DNA of 64,000 nt from Bicyclus anynana (Eukaryota; Arthropoda; Insecta; Lepidoptera; Nymphalidae), in the NCBI RefSeq assembly GCF_947172395.1, contig NC_069093.1:14729561-14793560 (forward strand). The letters are read 5' to 3'. Positions within the stretch are counted from its first letter, which is position 1, and each line of letters opens with the position of its first letter. Shown piece by piece: positions 41,933 through 52,996 of the stretch. The notes under the pieces are model-generated. The model was given only the letters and a program-made list of their open reading frames with translations. It ran no database searches and was not told the DNA's origin. Both the position numbers and the translations under genes were made by a program.

Positions 41933-44900
41933 ACGCGCATATAAAATAATCCTTAAATAATTTCAAAGTAATATGGCTATTGTTTACCTTTCTACATTAT
42001 AGCCGCTCTTTTAATATCAAAAGCCGAGTCTTTACCGCTTGTCCACTTTTATATCAAGATTATTTTGTACGTCACGACAAAGTGAATCAGACAAGCGAGA
42101 ATAAAGCCTCTCAACTCTTCTATCCCGGGAGGCTTCGCTGACAATTATACTGTGTCCACAATGGCTTTTGCAACGTCTTGCCGGTGTAATAACGCGGCAG
42201 ATTAAAGCATTGTGTCGTCGGCGGACTGCACGATGGACCTTTATATTGGGATAATAGGTTTTCGGACTTGCCGCTACGTGCTGAGCCCCCCTATTATTGT
42301 TAACAAAGAAAATTTTGCAACACGCTATTAAGGTGAAAATAGATAGGTGGCCTATTCAATAACTTTGTTCTATTAACCATCTAATATAATTAACACCAAA
42401 TTAATAACAACCGCATTTTTCGTATTCCGTAATGTCCATTGTTAACGAAAATTACAATGTCAAACACACTAGTTAGTAATTTTAAACAGTTATCAATAAG
42501 TTAATACGAAGTCATGTCGCTAACAATACCTGATTGGTTAGTTAGAGAATAGGCCAGCTTATAGGATTAAATTAAGTAATTCATTTAAAATGAGTTATTT
42601 TGCTATTTTAGCAGCTTAACAAGTATTTACTTCATTAACTTTTACATGTTTATGGAATATTTGCCTTAAAATAAGCAAATTCGTGTAATTTTGAAAAATA
42701 CAACCCCCTACATTGCCTTTGTAGATACGTAATATTTCGATTTAAAAACTTTGTTGTAAAAGTATTGTGAACACATTTCTACCCAATCGCATTATTTTAT
42801 AAATTATTTGAAATGTTGAGGCTTAAATCAGAATGATGCACTCTCGTATTTTTCATATCTCGGAAATACGGTTAAAGCAGATTGCTTCGCAACCTTCGGC
42901 ACAGACTACGTAAATGAGATCTGGCATAGTGTACAGCTCTCGAACTTCGTATTAAGATTAAGTATATGATGTTATTTGTACGGAGGAGTCGTATTGAAGA
43001 CGCTTTGGTTTGTATTAGGAAAAAATATACTCAATACATTTAAAATTGTTCAATATAATATTTTCTTTTGAAGCGTTCGTCGTCCGTTGTATCTGTTTAG
43101 CTGGAACTTACTATTTTGGATGCACGGTATTGTATCTGGTTAAAAATATTGTTGGAATCATTTAAATAACGTTAGGTACTGGTAGAGAAGTAGCCAAAAG
43201 TGTTTCGGTTAGAAAAATTTTTACAAATTACGAGTATATTACAAAGCTATATATAATGAAGCATGTCTCATAAAAGTATTTTGTAACCCCTTATATAAAA
43301 TCATTCAATTCGATGAAAGGTTGTCGTTTGCACCATTTCACACAGCGAGCCCCCATTTGCGTGTATAGCAATAACAAATAAATATTCATTTCACGGCGGT
43401 GAGCGGCATAGATGTCAACCGCAGATGCACCTGACTGCGTGCGCGGCGCTCGCCGGGCGGTCCGCCGGGGACGTGCCCTCGGCCCGCCATTGTTCCTCGT
43501 CTATATTGTTGCTAATTTTTACATTTATACACATTTTTACATGGAATTGTGTCTGTAAGTTTTGGAGATGCAATTTATGTGTAATAAAAATGTTAATTTA
43601 GTTTTTGTATAGATTAACAATGATATAAATTGTTACATTTGATTTATGCATAAAGATACGAATAAACTGTTTTTTAAGCGAAACTTTTATGTTAATTAAC
43701 GATTGTCTCTAATTATTATTATTAAAAATTCAGTGGTAGATGATATTTTTTAAGTAAAATGAACATTTTATTTATAAAAACGAAAATATATAAATGTTTT
43801 ATTTATTAACTAAAGCATTACATACCAGTTTCAATTCTCCTGACCGCTATACTAAGTGAAAACTCTTTGGAATTTAACTGGGTGACATTGGATGACAATG
43901 CTAAATCATGTCTAAATTATTTTTGATCATAACTATATAAGCGATGTGTGAAAATGCTACTTGGAATCAATGTGCAGTGCTTGTTCGACATCCTTTATCT
44001 ATATTTAGATAAAGAATTGCAATAAAGCCCTTATACTTTACGAAGTAAAACTACCAAAACGCAACGACGCCATTTACATGTAGTCACTGTACAAGCGATA
44101 CCTACTAGTAAATGCATTGAATGGGCCATGGTTTAGTAACTCCAACCCTTCATAGTGAAATAGACGTGCGTCAGGTACAATAATTAAACGCATGAGCAAT
44201 CTGAGACTCAATGAATTGTTAACAAAAATATAATATCGCACTCTCTCTTTAAATTAATATTTGAACATTTATTTTGAATGAATTGGCTTCTTACGTAATT
44301 AATTTACTTACGTGTGGTATTAATTTCTTTGAACCAATTGTTGTAATTAAATGAAATGAAAATTTATTGTTTTACAGTGTTAACATTTCTGACATACTAG
44401 AACTGTACCAGAAGATCTATACTTATTAAAATCAACAAAATTCCATGGTTGTTGTCAAATAACAAACATTAAGGTTATCGTGATATATTTACCTTTAATA
44501 TTAAGCCATTAAAATTTTAAAGTGATAAGTCGTTATATATTTAGAATCTCTGTGGCTCCATTATCCGAGTCTGCAATAATTGAATGGTGCATAATTGTCC
44601 GCTCGCCTTATATTATACAAATTGCCGGATCTTTTATTCATCAATCCAATCATCCATACCGCCGAGTGCTTTCCAAAGGCGTCGCAGTCTCGAAAAGTAT
44701 GAAAATAATTTTCGTTGTCCGTACCCTCTCTACCATTTGTTTATAATTTCTCATTAAAAAGTGAAATGTCAGCAATAGGACCGCAAATTATTGGCTTAGT
44801 TAACCACTGCTTCCATTAACTTCATACTTAATTCATATTTTAATGACGTTTTTACATCAACATTTCAAATTATCATTAAAATCGCTTTAAATGATTCTTT

Positions 44901-46304
44901 TTATTACTTTTCGAGTTGTTTTGTTATCAAGTCTGTTGGTCCTTAAGCCAAAATGTCGTATAGTATTTAAATCTTGCATGTCAGCCATTGATATGATAGA
45001 CATATAGATATAGATTGAAATTGTGTCTATAGAATTTTATGGCCGCAGACCACGTCTAAACAATGTAGTTCAAATCTCCTCTTTTTCAAATTAAAATAAA
45101 TTTGCAATTATTTCTTATTAATTGTGGATACTCAATACCGTTTGTAATGGGCTTCTTCTTTATATGTAGAAATGAGTTTCCGAGTACTTATACCATTTAA
45201 AATTAACGAATTTACTTATCATTATTACTTCAAAAATCTATGTAAAGGCATACAAGAGTATAAAATTCTCTATATATGTATAAACATTTAATTACGAAAC
45301 AGTGGCCATGATTTTGCATTCCGGTTTTGTAGTGCATAGAAAAAGAAAAAAACTTTAGAAGTTCTGGACATTGATGACTTTGGGAACAGCCTTCTTTACA
45401 TATTGCGAAATACTGACAAAAATATATTTACTCTGTGATCACCATTTGTGAAGTTCATAGTTTGGCGTTATATCTACATGGAACAAGTTAACATGTGACA
45501 TTTGTATAGGTACTCAAAACCTAACATTTCAAAATCGTAGCTTAACCACACCGTGACACTGACGGGACGTTTTTTGATACGCTGCGGTGAAAACCTATCG
45601 AACCTGTCGATTGTTGTTGTGACTTTTATTTGGATGCAACGACAAAACTAAATCAGTTTTAACCGCAAACTATTGCATCGTATTTCGTTACTAATTGTTA
45701 GGCTGTAACGTACGATACATAAAATATTCGATTTGAGCGGATATTGTATTACAGTGGTAAGTGTCAGTTTTCCAGTCAATGGACATATAATGTTTTGTTC
45801 ATTGAAATACTGTTACTGTTTTTTTTTTCTTTTTTTTCTAGTACCTAAGTTTTTATTTTTTTCTAGTTACGGCGAAAAATTGTAGGGATACTTGATACTT
45901 GAAAATAAGTAACGTTAACTGTGTTTAAAAAAAGAGCAAAAATACTATTTTGACAACGTTACGAGTACAAATTGGCCTAAAGAAGTTGAAACTTAAATTA
46001 AAAAATGAAACAGTTGAAAACCAAATAGGATCTGCCATAAGAAATAAACTGAGAAATTAGCGTGTAAACATTGCAAATAAATCATAACCTCAAAACTGCA
46101 AAATGTAATAGAAAAATTGTAAATTACATTTTAACTTATTTGTTTGATTCCGCAAAACAAAACTGAGTAAGACGACATCCGTTCTAATTACCAAAGCACA
46201 CGATCTGTCACATTTTCCCCGAGCAGACTTCTGAGCTGTCACGCGGCGAGACATTGTATGCAAAACGTCGCTCGCAAACATTCATTGTTCGTCAAGATTA
46301 AGGC
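41933..46304. other. Long AT-rich stretch without recognisable gene
   Basis: No frame over 75 codons, and no repeat I recognise. A GC-rich peak at 43,390-43,500 (GCGCGGCGCTCGCCGGGCGG, then GCCATTGTTCC, a SOX-type site) may be a conserved element. Confidence 0.4.
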
Positions 46305-46480
46305 GAATCCCATTATTTAGAAACCCGGAGGCCGCGGGATTCCGTATTCCATTCCACGGCTGATTGCAGTTTTCTTTACCTGGAGACGGTTTAAAGAGTT
46401 TAATCAGGCCTGCAATTGGGGAAACAATGCGACTCGCCGGATTGGATGGATGCCTGCGGGTGATTTGTATAGCCATTTCA
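46305..46480. promoter_or_regulatory. GC-richer block, possible conserved non-coding element
   Basis: Complex sequence (CGGAGGCCGCGGGATTCCGT, CCTGCAATTGGGGAAACAAT) between AT-rich flanks. Frames on both strands cross it, so coding is not supported. Confidence 0.2.
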
Positions 46481-46677
46481 CTAATTTGTTCCTGTGCTAC
46501 GTTGTCTGGCCCGCTTGTAGGCGTAACGGACCAAGTATACTTATCTATAAACCTTATTATATGTCTTGTACTTACTGATATTTTAGTAAACTATCTATTG
46601 GCCAAATTATTTTTAGCGTGCTTGTCTACAGCAGGCCAATTAGTGAATTGTTATCGAACTTAAATTTCGTATTCAAC

Positions 46678-46715
46678 TGACATACGACAAAGACAGTGAT
46701 CGTTGTCGTATGTCA
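46678..46715. repeat. Short perfect hairpin
   Basis: TGACATACGACAA (46,678-46,690) and TTGTCGTATGTCA (46,703-46,715) are exact reverse complements with a 12-nt loop. It could be a foldback remnant or a small structured RNA; the stem is short for a miRNA precursor. Confidence 0.45.
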
Positions 46716-47194
46716 TTTGACATAGTATACGAAAATAACCAACAAAACTTTCGTTATTATTTTTCAAGTCACCGTGATTTCGTATTCACTATTTATTTAA
46801 TGCTAACTGATTATAATTGAGATTTGTAAAAATATCATCTGATCCTTACTGACAGTCGTTTGCGGATATCATAGAAGTAAACAACATTTTTCAGTTGACA
46901 TTTTGATTTTTGTTAACAATAAGCTTTAAAGAAAGATGCGGTTGTTATTGATTTGATGTTAATTCTATTAGGTAGCTAACTTACGTCAAAGTTAATCAAT
47001 TATCCGGCATGGCATCTAGTTTCCTTAATTAACCTCATTAAAAGAAGGTTATTGGTTGAGTTTACCTTCGTTATCCTCTCTTATAAGAAGACTATCTATC
47101 CATAATAATAAAAAGTAAGACTTTTGTATCCCATTGGATCAATTTTTTTGGAGTAACTATATAATATTCCTGAACACTTATTTGTGAGTTAACA

Positions 47195-47572
47195 GGTACG
47201 TGTCACGTGAGTGGAACCCGTTTAGCACGTGCGATGGGCAATTTCCCTTCCCTTAACGAGTCGGGAGCTCGTGTACACTTGCCATGCGCGGTCTGATACT
47301 TTGTGTTTTAAATCCTCAATTAAAGATCAATTCGTGGTTCTAATCTAGTTTTCAAGATCCGACAAGCTTGTAAAACATCTTTTAATTATTGAAAGGTACG
47401 AGGTAATAGTAGCTACCATTTATAGAATAGGCACGTGTTATGTAACACGTGCGATGGGCAATTTCCCTTCGCGGGCTAAACGAGTCGGGAACTCACTCGG
47501 CTGGCGGCCGGCGCGGAAGGCGACACTCGGCACGCGCGATCTGATTCTTTGTGTTGTAAATCCTCAATTAAA
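47195..47572. promoter_or_regulatory. Duplicated module with four CACGTG E-boxes
   Basis: Two related units: 47,195-47,330 and 47,431-47,572. Each begins with paired CACGTG (47,214 and 47,226; 47,432 and 47,446). They then share CACGTGCGATGGGCAATTTC, ACGAGTCGGGA, TTTGTGTT and AAATCCTCAATTAAA. In unit 2 the pair forms a perfect dyad, GCACGTGTTA and TAACACGTGC around TG, whose centre TTATGTAA matches the PAR-bZIP (Vrille/Pdp1/E4BP4) consensus. CACGTG is bound by bHLH proteins including CLOCK:CYCLE. Circadian or other bHLH regulation is inferred from motif identity only. Confidence 0.4.
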
Positions 47573-48550
47573 AGCCAGCATTCGTATTGTATTTTTAATC
47601 TTTTTATTTTCGTTTAATTGATGACTTCGACTCGTTTCAGATTTCAGCCGCAATGCAGTGCAATTGTTGTTCGTCATTAATTTTTTTTTTGTATGTTCTT
47701 CGAAAATATACATGTAATTTTTAAATTAACACGTTTTTCACGACGACTTAATATCTTCTGATAGTGTCCCTAACTAATTACTGAGATTTGAGAATTAAAA
47801 ACACTGTAAGTAAATACTTAAATACTTAAAACATTTTAAATGATCGGTCTGGATCATTGTCGGATGTAACAATAAATCATTACCAGGTCATATTAATCCT
47901 GAAAAACGATTTCCATCCCCTTTATTAAAACAGTGACTGATGGTAAGGGGTCAAAATGTAGAAAACATAGGCATAGCCTTCCATGAAGAAACAAAATTTC
48001 TATCTTGTAATTTAGTTTATCCAAAAAAAGTAACTTACTTGCCATAGTCGAGGCAAGTAAGTCGAACCAAAATGGTTGTCATCTGCGCGAGTACAATAAA
48101 AACGAAAGTGTTATGCCCTATGTTTGTCCAGTCCAGAATTGAAAATTTCGTACGCGATTGTAGTGGCGTCAACGTGTTGATAGGGTTACTCCTGGCACCT
48201 CATACTGTACCCATGTCGCTAAAACACGAAAATGCGTTACTGCGTATAGTTGAACTTATAAGCCGCTACCTAATACATCGATGTTGAAATTGCACAAATA
48301 TATTCGAACAACACGAGCGTACCGGCACGCGTGGACTGCAGTGGCGCGAGAACATTTTTCGTCTACATCTTGACCACAGCCCGCGTCTGCACGCTCGGAG
48401 GCTGTATTGAATGCCAGCATTCGTAATATCATATCTCCGAAAGCGCTCCCGAGTTATTTCGATGTGGAATATTTGCGATATTGTCCGAAATACCGGTTTG
48501 CAACATTTACCATTTGAGTTGTGCAAAAATGTACAATAGGATTATTTCTT
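47573..48550. other. AT-rich DNA, no gene seen
   Basis: 48,060-48,470 is of balanced composition with overlapping frames on both strands (71 and 86 codons) that resemble nothing known. Confidence 0.3.
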
Positions 48551-48749
48551 ACTAGCTGACGTCCCGCGGTTTCACCCGCGTGGATCCCGTTCCTGTAGGG
48601 GGATAATATATAGCTTATAGCCTTCTTCGATAAATGGGCTATCTAACACTGAAAGAATTTTTCAAATCGGACCAGTAGTTCCTGAGATTAGCGCGTTCTA
48701 TCAAACAAACAAACAAACAAACTCTTCAGTTTTATATATTAAGTATAGA
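48551..48749 (-). repeat. Helitron-like short repeat, family A, good copy
   Basis: ACTAGCTGACGTCCCGCGGT at its left end, then TTTCACCCGCGTGGATCCCG, GATAAATGGGCTATC, CGGACCAGTAGTTCCTGAGA and CAAACAAACAAACAAACTC before TATTAAGTATAGAT. The most complete copy of this family in the window. Confidence 0.6.
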
Positions 48750-49384
48750 TATAGATTAAAAGTTTGTCTTTTGTTAAGCTAGTAACTAAAGCTTAGTTCA
48801 GTTCAACTGATAGCTAATTTTTAGTTGAACACAATAAAGCACTTCTGTGACTTGGTTATTGAAATCCAAATTCTACAACACGTCTCGGTTAAATTGAAAT
48901 TTTGAATTTAAGTAAAAACCTGTTTTTACTGCGTAATTTACTTTAACTGTTTTGCTCTGTTTTAGGAAGCCATTGGCGCGTTGTATGCGGAAACTTTTTA
49001 AAAAGAAGCCTATTGTTTTAAAAGGCGGCGACAAAAAGTTGAACTGAAAAACGCGTCATTATCTTTTAGAGGCTTCGGCTGAGAGGTGTATTTTACGTTT
49101 TAGGTGCGAGAGTTTTTTCTTTACTAAGAGGTTTTATTATGAGTAAAATGTTCAAATTTATCAAAATCTCTAAAGTTACTTATGTTTCATGTTTTACTAA
49201 TAAGTAGGTAAATCATAAACAGATAATGTTCGAGCAATCGCTTAATACAGATAAACTTAATCGTGATGCATATAGCCTTTTCGTATTAGAACAATAAATA
49301 AAATACTTAATTCATAGTTTTTACCTAATGAGATGTTATTCGCGAGTTCGTTCACGTGAAATTTACAAAAAAGTGTAATTAACT

Positions 49385-49447
49385 ACTAGTCGGGCATACT
49401 CCGACCTAATATCACGTGAGTTTTAGCCGTGTTTCATAATCAATTAA
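49385..49447 (+). repeat. Fragment of the foldback family seen at 470-861
   Basis: CTAGTCGGGCATACTCCGAC then CTAATATCACGTGAGTTTTA and GCCGTGTTTCATAATCAATT, matching the repeat unit at 629-685 with one substitution seen. Confidence 0.65.
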
Positions 49448-49559
49448 TAATCAATTAAAGTGTAATTAAATAAAAAAAATGATTAATTAATTACAACATA
49501 ATAAAATGTGTAATAAAATAAATTTTAACTTGATCTAACCATGCTGTCAAATGGTATCT

Positions 49560-49752
49560 ATACTCGTACTAATATTATAAAGCTGAAGAGTTTGTTTGTT
49601 TGAACGATCTAATCTCAGGAATTTCTGATCCGATTTAAAAAAATATTTTAATGTTAGATAGCCCATTTTTAGAGTAAGGCTACAGACTATATATTATCTC
49701 CCTATTCTTCCGGGAACGGGAACCAGGCGAATGAAACCGCGCGGCGTCAGCT
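49560..49752 (+). repeat. Helitron-like short repeat, family A
   Basis: Starts TATACTCGTACTAATATTAT and AAAGCTGAAGAGTTTG; ends TGAAACCGCGCGGCGTCAGC. Plus-strand counterpart of 48,551-48,749. Confidence 0.55.
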
Positions 49753-50446
49753 ATAGTAAATAATAATAATCTATCACGTTCTTCTTATATTTTTGTAAAT
49801 CAGCTCTACCGGCGACTTTGTTTTATTCGATTTGGGAATAAAAGGTAGGTACTTTTATAAAACCAACCTATAAACAAAATACTTAAACTAATAACACTGC
49901 GTTATATAACTATGCAAAAAAGTAAATAACATTTACAAAAAAATCTAACAATTAAGATATTCCCTACAGCCCTGATGTTATTCACATTTTAATAACATTT
50001 ATTCTAACAACTTATAGTAGAAGAGTTTAACGACAAAATTAGGCCTTTGACCAACACAACACAAGCACCCTCCGCGCCGCTCGCTCGCTACTCAAAAGTT
50101 GCGGAATCCGCTTCACAAAGTCACCAGCCTCTCTATGGCTGTTCAACGGTGTGAAGTACCAACTCTTTTTTTTTTATTATTGAACACCGCGTAACAATAC
50201 CTACGTGGAAAATATCTTGAGGGACTGTAGCGCAAACTCGATTATGTCACATAATTTACATGCCATTTATAGCCTGTAACTAGCATAGTCTAAGAGCGAG
50301 TGACTTTTTTGTATTTAAAAATTAAAAATAATGAGAAATTCAGAAATACTATCTTAGCAAGCTCTGGTTCTAAATAAAATTTAATTGAACTTGAATTCTT
50401 TGGGTACAGACTAAACCGAGCCGCCATGCAATACGTATATTATGCA

Positions 50447-50606
50447 CTAATTTATACTAATATTATAAGCTGAAGAGTTTGTTTGCTTGAACGCGCTTGA
50501 AAAATTCTTTCAGTGTTAGGCCATTTTTCGAGGAAGGCTATAGGCTATCAGCCCCATGTTTCTACGGGAACGGAAACCACGCGGGTGAAACCGCGCGACG
50601 CTAGGT
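50447..50606 (+). repeat. Helitron-like short repeat, family A, internally shortened
   Basis: TACTAATATTATAAGCTGAA, then GAACGCGCTTGAAAAATTC (the usual middle is missing), ending GTGAAACCGCGCGACGCTAG. Third copy of this family within 2.1 kb. Confidence 0.55.
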
Positions 50607-51325
50607 AGTGCTAAATAAAATAATATGAGTTTATTAATAAAGAAATAAAATTAGCCATATGTTACAAATGTTCCATTCAGCTCCAAATAAGCGGATTGAC
50701 TTAAGATTGTGTAGAAGTATGACAATAGTCAACAACAAATTATTTTGTTGTTTTTTGTAGTTGTTATTTTGCAGTATATACCATACCGGGCAACGAACAA
50801 CGAACCAATCAGATTTGAGTCCCCTCATCCGTGGAACTATTCAGATTTAGGTTGTTTATATGTCACGTAGATTTCGTTCACCGGCTCCTTCGATAGTTAT
50901 TACATTACAGGAATACTTCATTAGCGTCGTCGGTGACGGGTAACGAAGGTAATTATTTCGATATGCGAGTGTCGTACGCGAAGGTACCTACACGCAGTGC
51001 GTACATTGTGTGGTGTGCGCGCCTGTACCTGCGGGTAATATTGTTTCCTTTGGCGGTGATTTGATTTGCGCGCTGCGGCGTGTCGCCTAGTTAGCTTTAC
51101 GAGTACATAATATACTTACTTTGACAGCCGTTGTCGGTTATAAACTAGTGGGCAAGACATCGACCTCTCTTTCGGGGGTCTGGTATCAGTAACGTGCTCA
51201 AAGCTTTTAACTAGGGTAAGCATTATACGTACAGATAATATGGAAAATTAGTTCTTCAATACAGTTTCGTAATGAGTTGCATCTATGAAGTGCTCCGACA
51301 CGCATCTCTAACTTGTAGAAATTAT
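50607..51325. other. No gene seen
   Basis: AT-rich with a GC-richer middle (50,925-51,090). 51,187-51,290 resembles 17,680-17,750 (GTGC..AA..TTTTTAACTAGGG), probably an old shared repeat. Confidence 0.3.
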
Positions 51326-51330
51326 GTGCG

Positions 51331-51812
51331 TGTTAACGCCAAAATGTGGCTTATTGATAGTGCGGTCGAGGCCTATATCATGATAGTGCGGACTTGACCT
51401 TATAATCAATATATTATCTGTTTGTCCATTACTTGTTTGTATAACTATTTTATATTGTCTATGACAAATCTGTATATATAGACTAAAAAATTTTAATAAA
51501 AAAAATTCAACCGACTTCCAACTCAAAAAATAACTTTAACTAAAAAGCAATAAATAACATCCTACCTATGTGCTACCTTCTGATCAGTTTGAAGGCGGTG
51601 CCAAGCCAGTGATGTTTTAATTAAACACGTTTAAACTACAAAATTTATTGGTTCTTTCAGAAACAGCTTTAATTAAAACACGACACTGGCTTGGCACCGC
51701 CTTCAAACTGATCAGAAGGTTTTTAAAAATTCTTTTTTTGTTTTGAAGGGTTTCAAAACAAAAAAAGAATTTTTAAAATCGGTCCATAATTGACGAAATT
51801 ATCGCTGGACAT

Positions 51813-51845
<33 letters not shown>

Positions 51846-52020
51846 CATACAGCCGAACGTAGAACCTCCTCCTTTTTGGAAGTCGGTTAAAAATTAAAAT
51901 TACGGACACTCCGCTGCAAAATTCAAAATAGTCGTTTTTCTTCTCACCTTTTGTGATCCTGCAAATATTAAAAGAGATCCTGTAGTCAGGATCTCATTGT
52001 GTAGATTTCCATAATTTACA
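51331..52020 (+). repeat. 5' LTR, interrupted by a 0.4-kb insertion
   Basis: LTR sequence at 51,331-51,488 and from about 51,892 to 52,020 matches the continuous 3' LTR. A TATA-like TGTATATATA lies at 51,471-51,480. The interruption is absent from the 3' LTR, so it post-dates integration. Confidence 0.85.
51489..51891. mobile_element. Foldback transposon inserted in the 5' LTR
   Basis: Ends carry AACCGACTTCCA (51,509-51,520) and its exact complement TGGAAGTCGGTT (51,877-51,888). Inside are two perfect palindromes: 37-bp arms at 51,575-51,611 and 51,684-51,720, and 27-bp arms at 51,721-51,747 and 51,752-51,778. A poly(A) run of about 26 follows at 51,819. Related pieces occur at 58,325-58,600. 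No coding capacity. Confidence 0.75.
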
Positions 52021-52024
52021 TAAT

Positions 52025-52035
52025 TGGCGACCGTG
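52025..52035 (+). other. Primer-binding site, tRNA-Arg type
   Basis: TGGCGACCGTG begins 5 bp after the LTR end. It is complementary to the 3' end of arginine tRNA (UCG) as I recall it from Drosophila, whose complement starts TGGCGACCGTGACA. The match breaks after 11 nt (TGACA instead of ACAGG). Confidence 0.65.
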
Positions 52036-52144
52036 TGACAAAACTACAAAAACCTGAGAAGAAAATCAAATCCAGCGAGAAGTCTACAAAGCCATCACCG
52101 AAACGCCAAAATTCGTTTCGCGGTATCAGGCTCAAACAAAGAAC

Positions 52145-52610
52145 ACCGTTGCTGCCAGGCCGGGACCCGCCAGTTCCGCAAGTACCGGGCGCAACAAGAA
52201 GAATCAGCATCGGACGCCCGCGTAGTCGTGGGGCCGAACAATACAAGACCGTTGCAGCCAGGCCGGGACTGAGTTCCGCATGCACCAGGCGCAAGGCAAT
52301 CAATCAAGACCGGATTCCGGCGTAGTCGCTGGGCCGCGTAAATCTTCATCCCGCAAATTGGGATACAGAAAACAACATCGGACGCCTGCGTAGTCGTAGG
52401 CCGACGAAGAAAGCAAGACCGTTGCAGCTAGGCCGGGGCTTTTCAGTTCCGCAAGCACCAGGCGCAACGCGAAGCATCACCAGCAGAAGCCGGCGTAGTC
52501 GCCGAGCCGCAAATCATCGCATCTGCAGCATCAGAGCGAACCGCAGCGTCCCGCAGTGTCGAGACGTGACAAGAAAATCTCATCGGAAGCCGGCGTAGTC
52601 GTCGGGCCGA
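52145..52610 (+). repeat. Imperfect leader repeats with five GCGTAGTCG motifs
   Basis: GCGTAGTCG starts at 52,220, 52,320, 52,388, 52,493 and 52,593, each followed within 3-4 nt by GGCCG or AGCCG. Larger pieces repeat too: GCCAGGCCGGGAC, AGTTCCGCAAGCACCAGGCGC, AAGACCGTTGCAGC. The position between PBS and ORF is where packaging or dimerisation signals reside in LTR elements; that role is inferred. Confidence 0.6.
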
Positions 52611-52996
52611 AATATTCAGATAAGTGTCTAAATCCACTCACAAACATTCATATTCATCCATTCATCCACTAATCCATCGCACAATCACATCACAAGCATC
52701 CACCGCTCCAAAATAACCCACATAGTATCACGCACTAATAATATAGTCATCCATTTTGCATGAAACGTTCACTATTTTTCTAATTCGCACTTCATATCAT
52801 ACGTGAACCATACATTGCGTCATACCTAATCAAATTCAAAAAATTGTAACTGTCGCCGCGCGTAAAACTAATTACTAAACTCAATTTATAACGTTAAAAT
52901 TTATCCAGCCGCGCATCAAAAGGTAACAAAGGAACGTCAGTGCAAGCGATAAGGAACCGGTTTGTTTAGTCCACTCGCGGTTGCAAATCGTAAACG

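Noticed and set aside
41402..41960. Plus-strand frames of 147 and 157 codons
   Set aside because: They run antisense through the ORF1 start and 5' leader of the R1-like element.
46364..46663. 99-codon plus-strand frame with hydrophobic stretches
   Set aside because: Hydrophobicity follows from T-rich sequence; the opposite strand is also open and no family is recognised.
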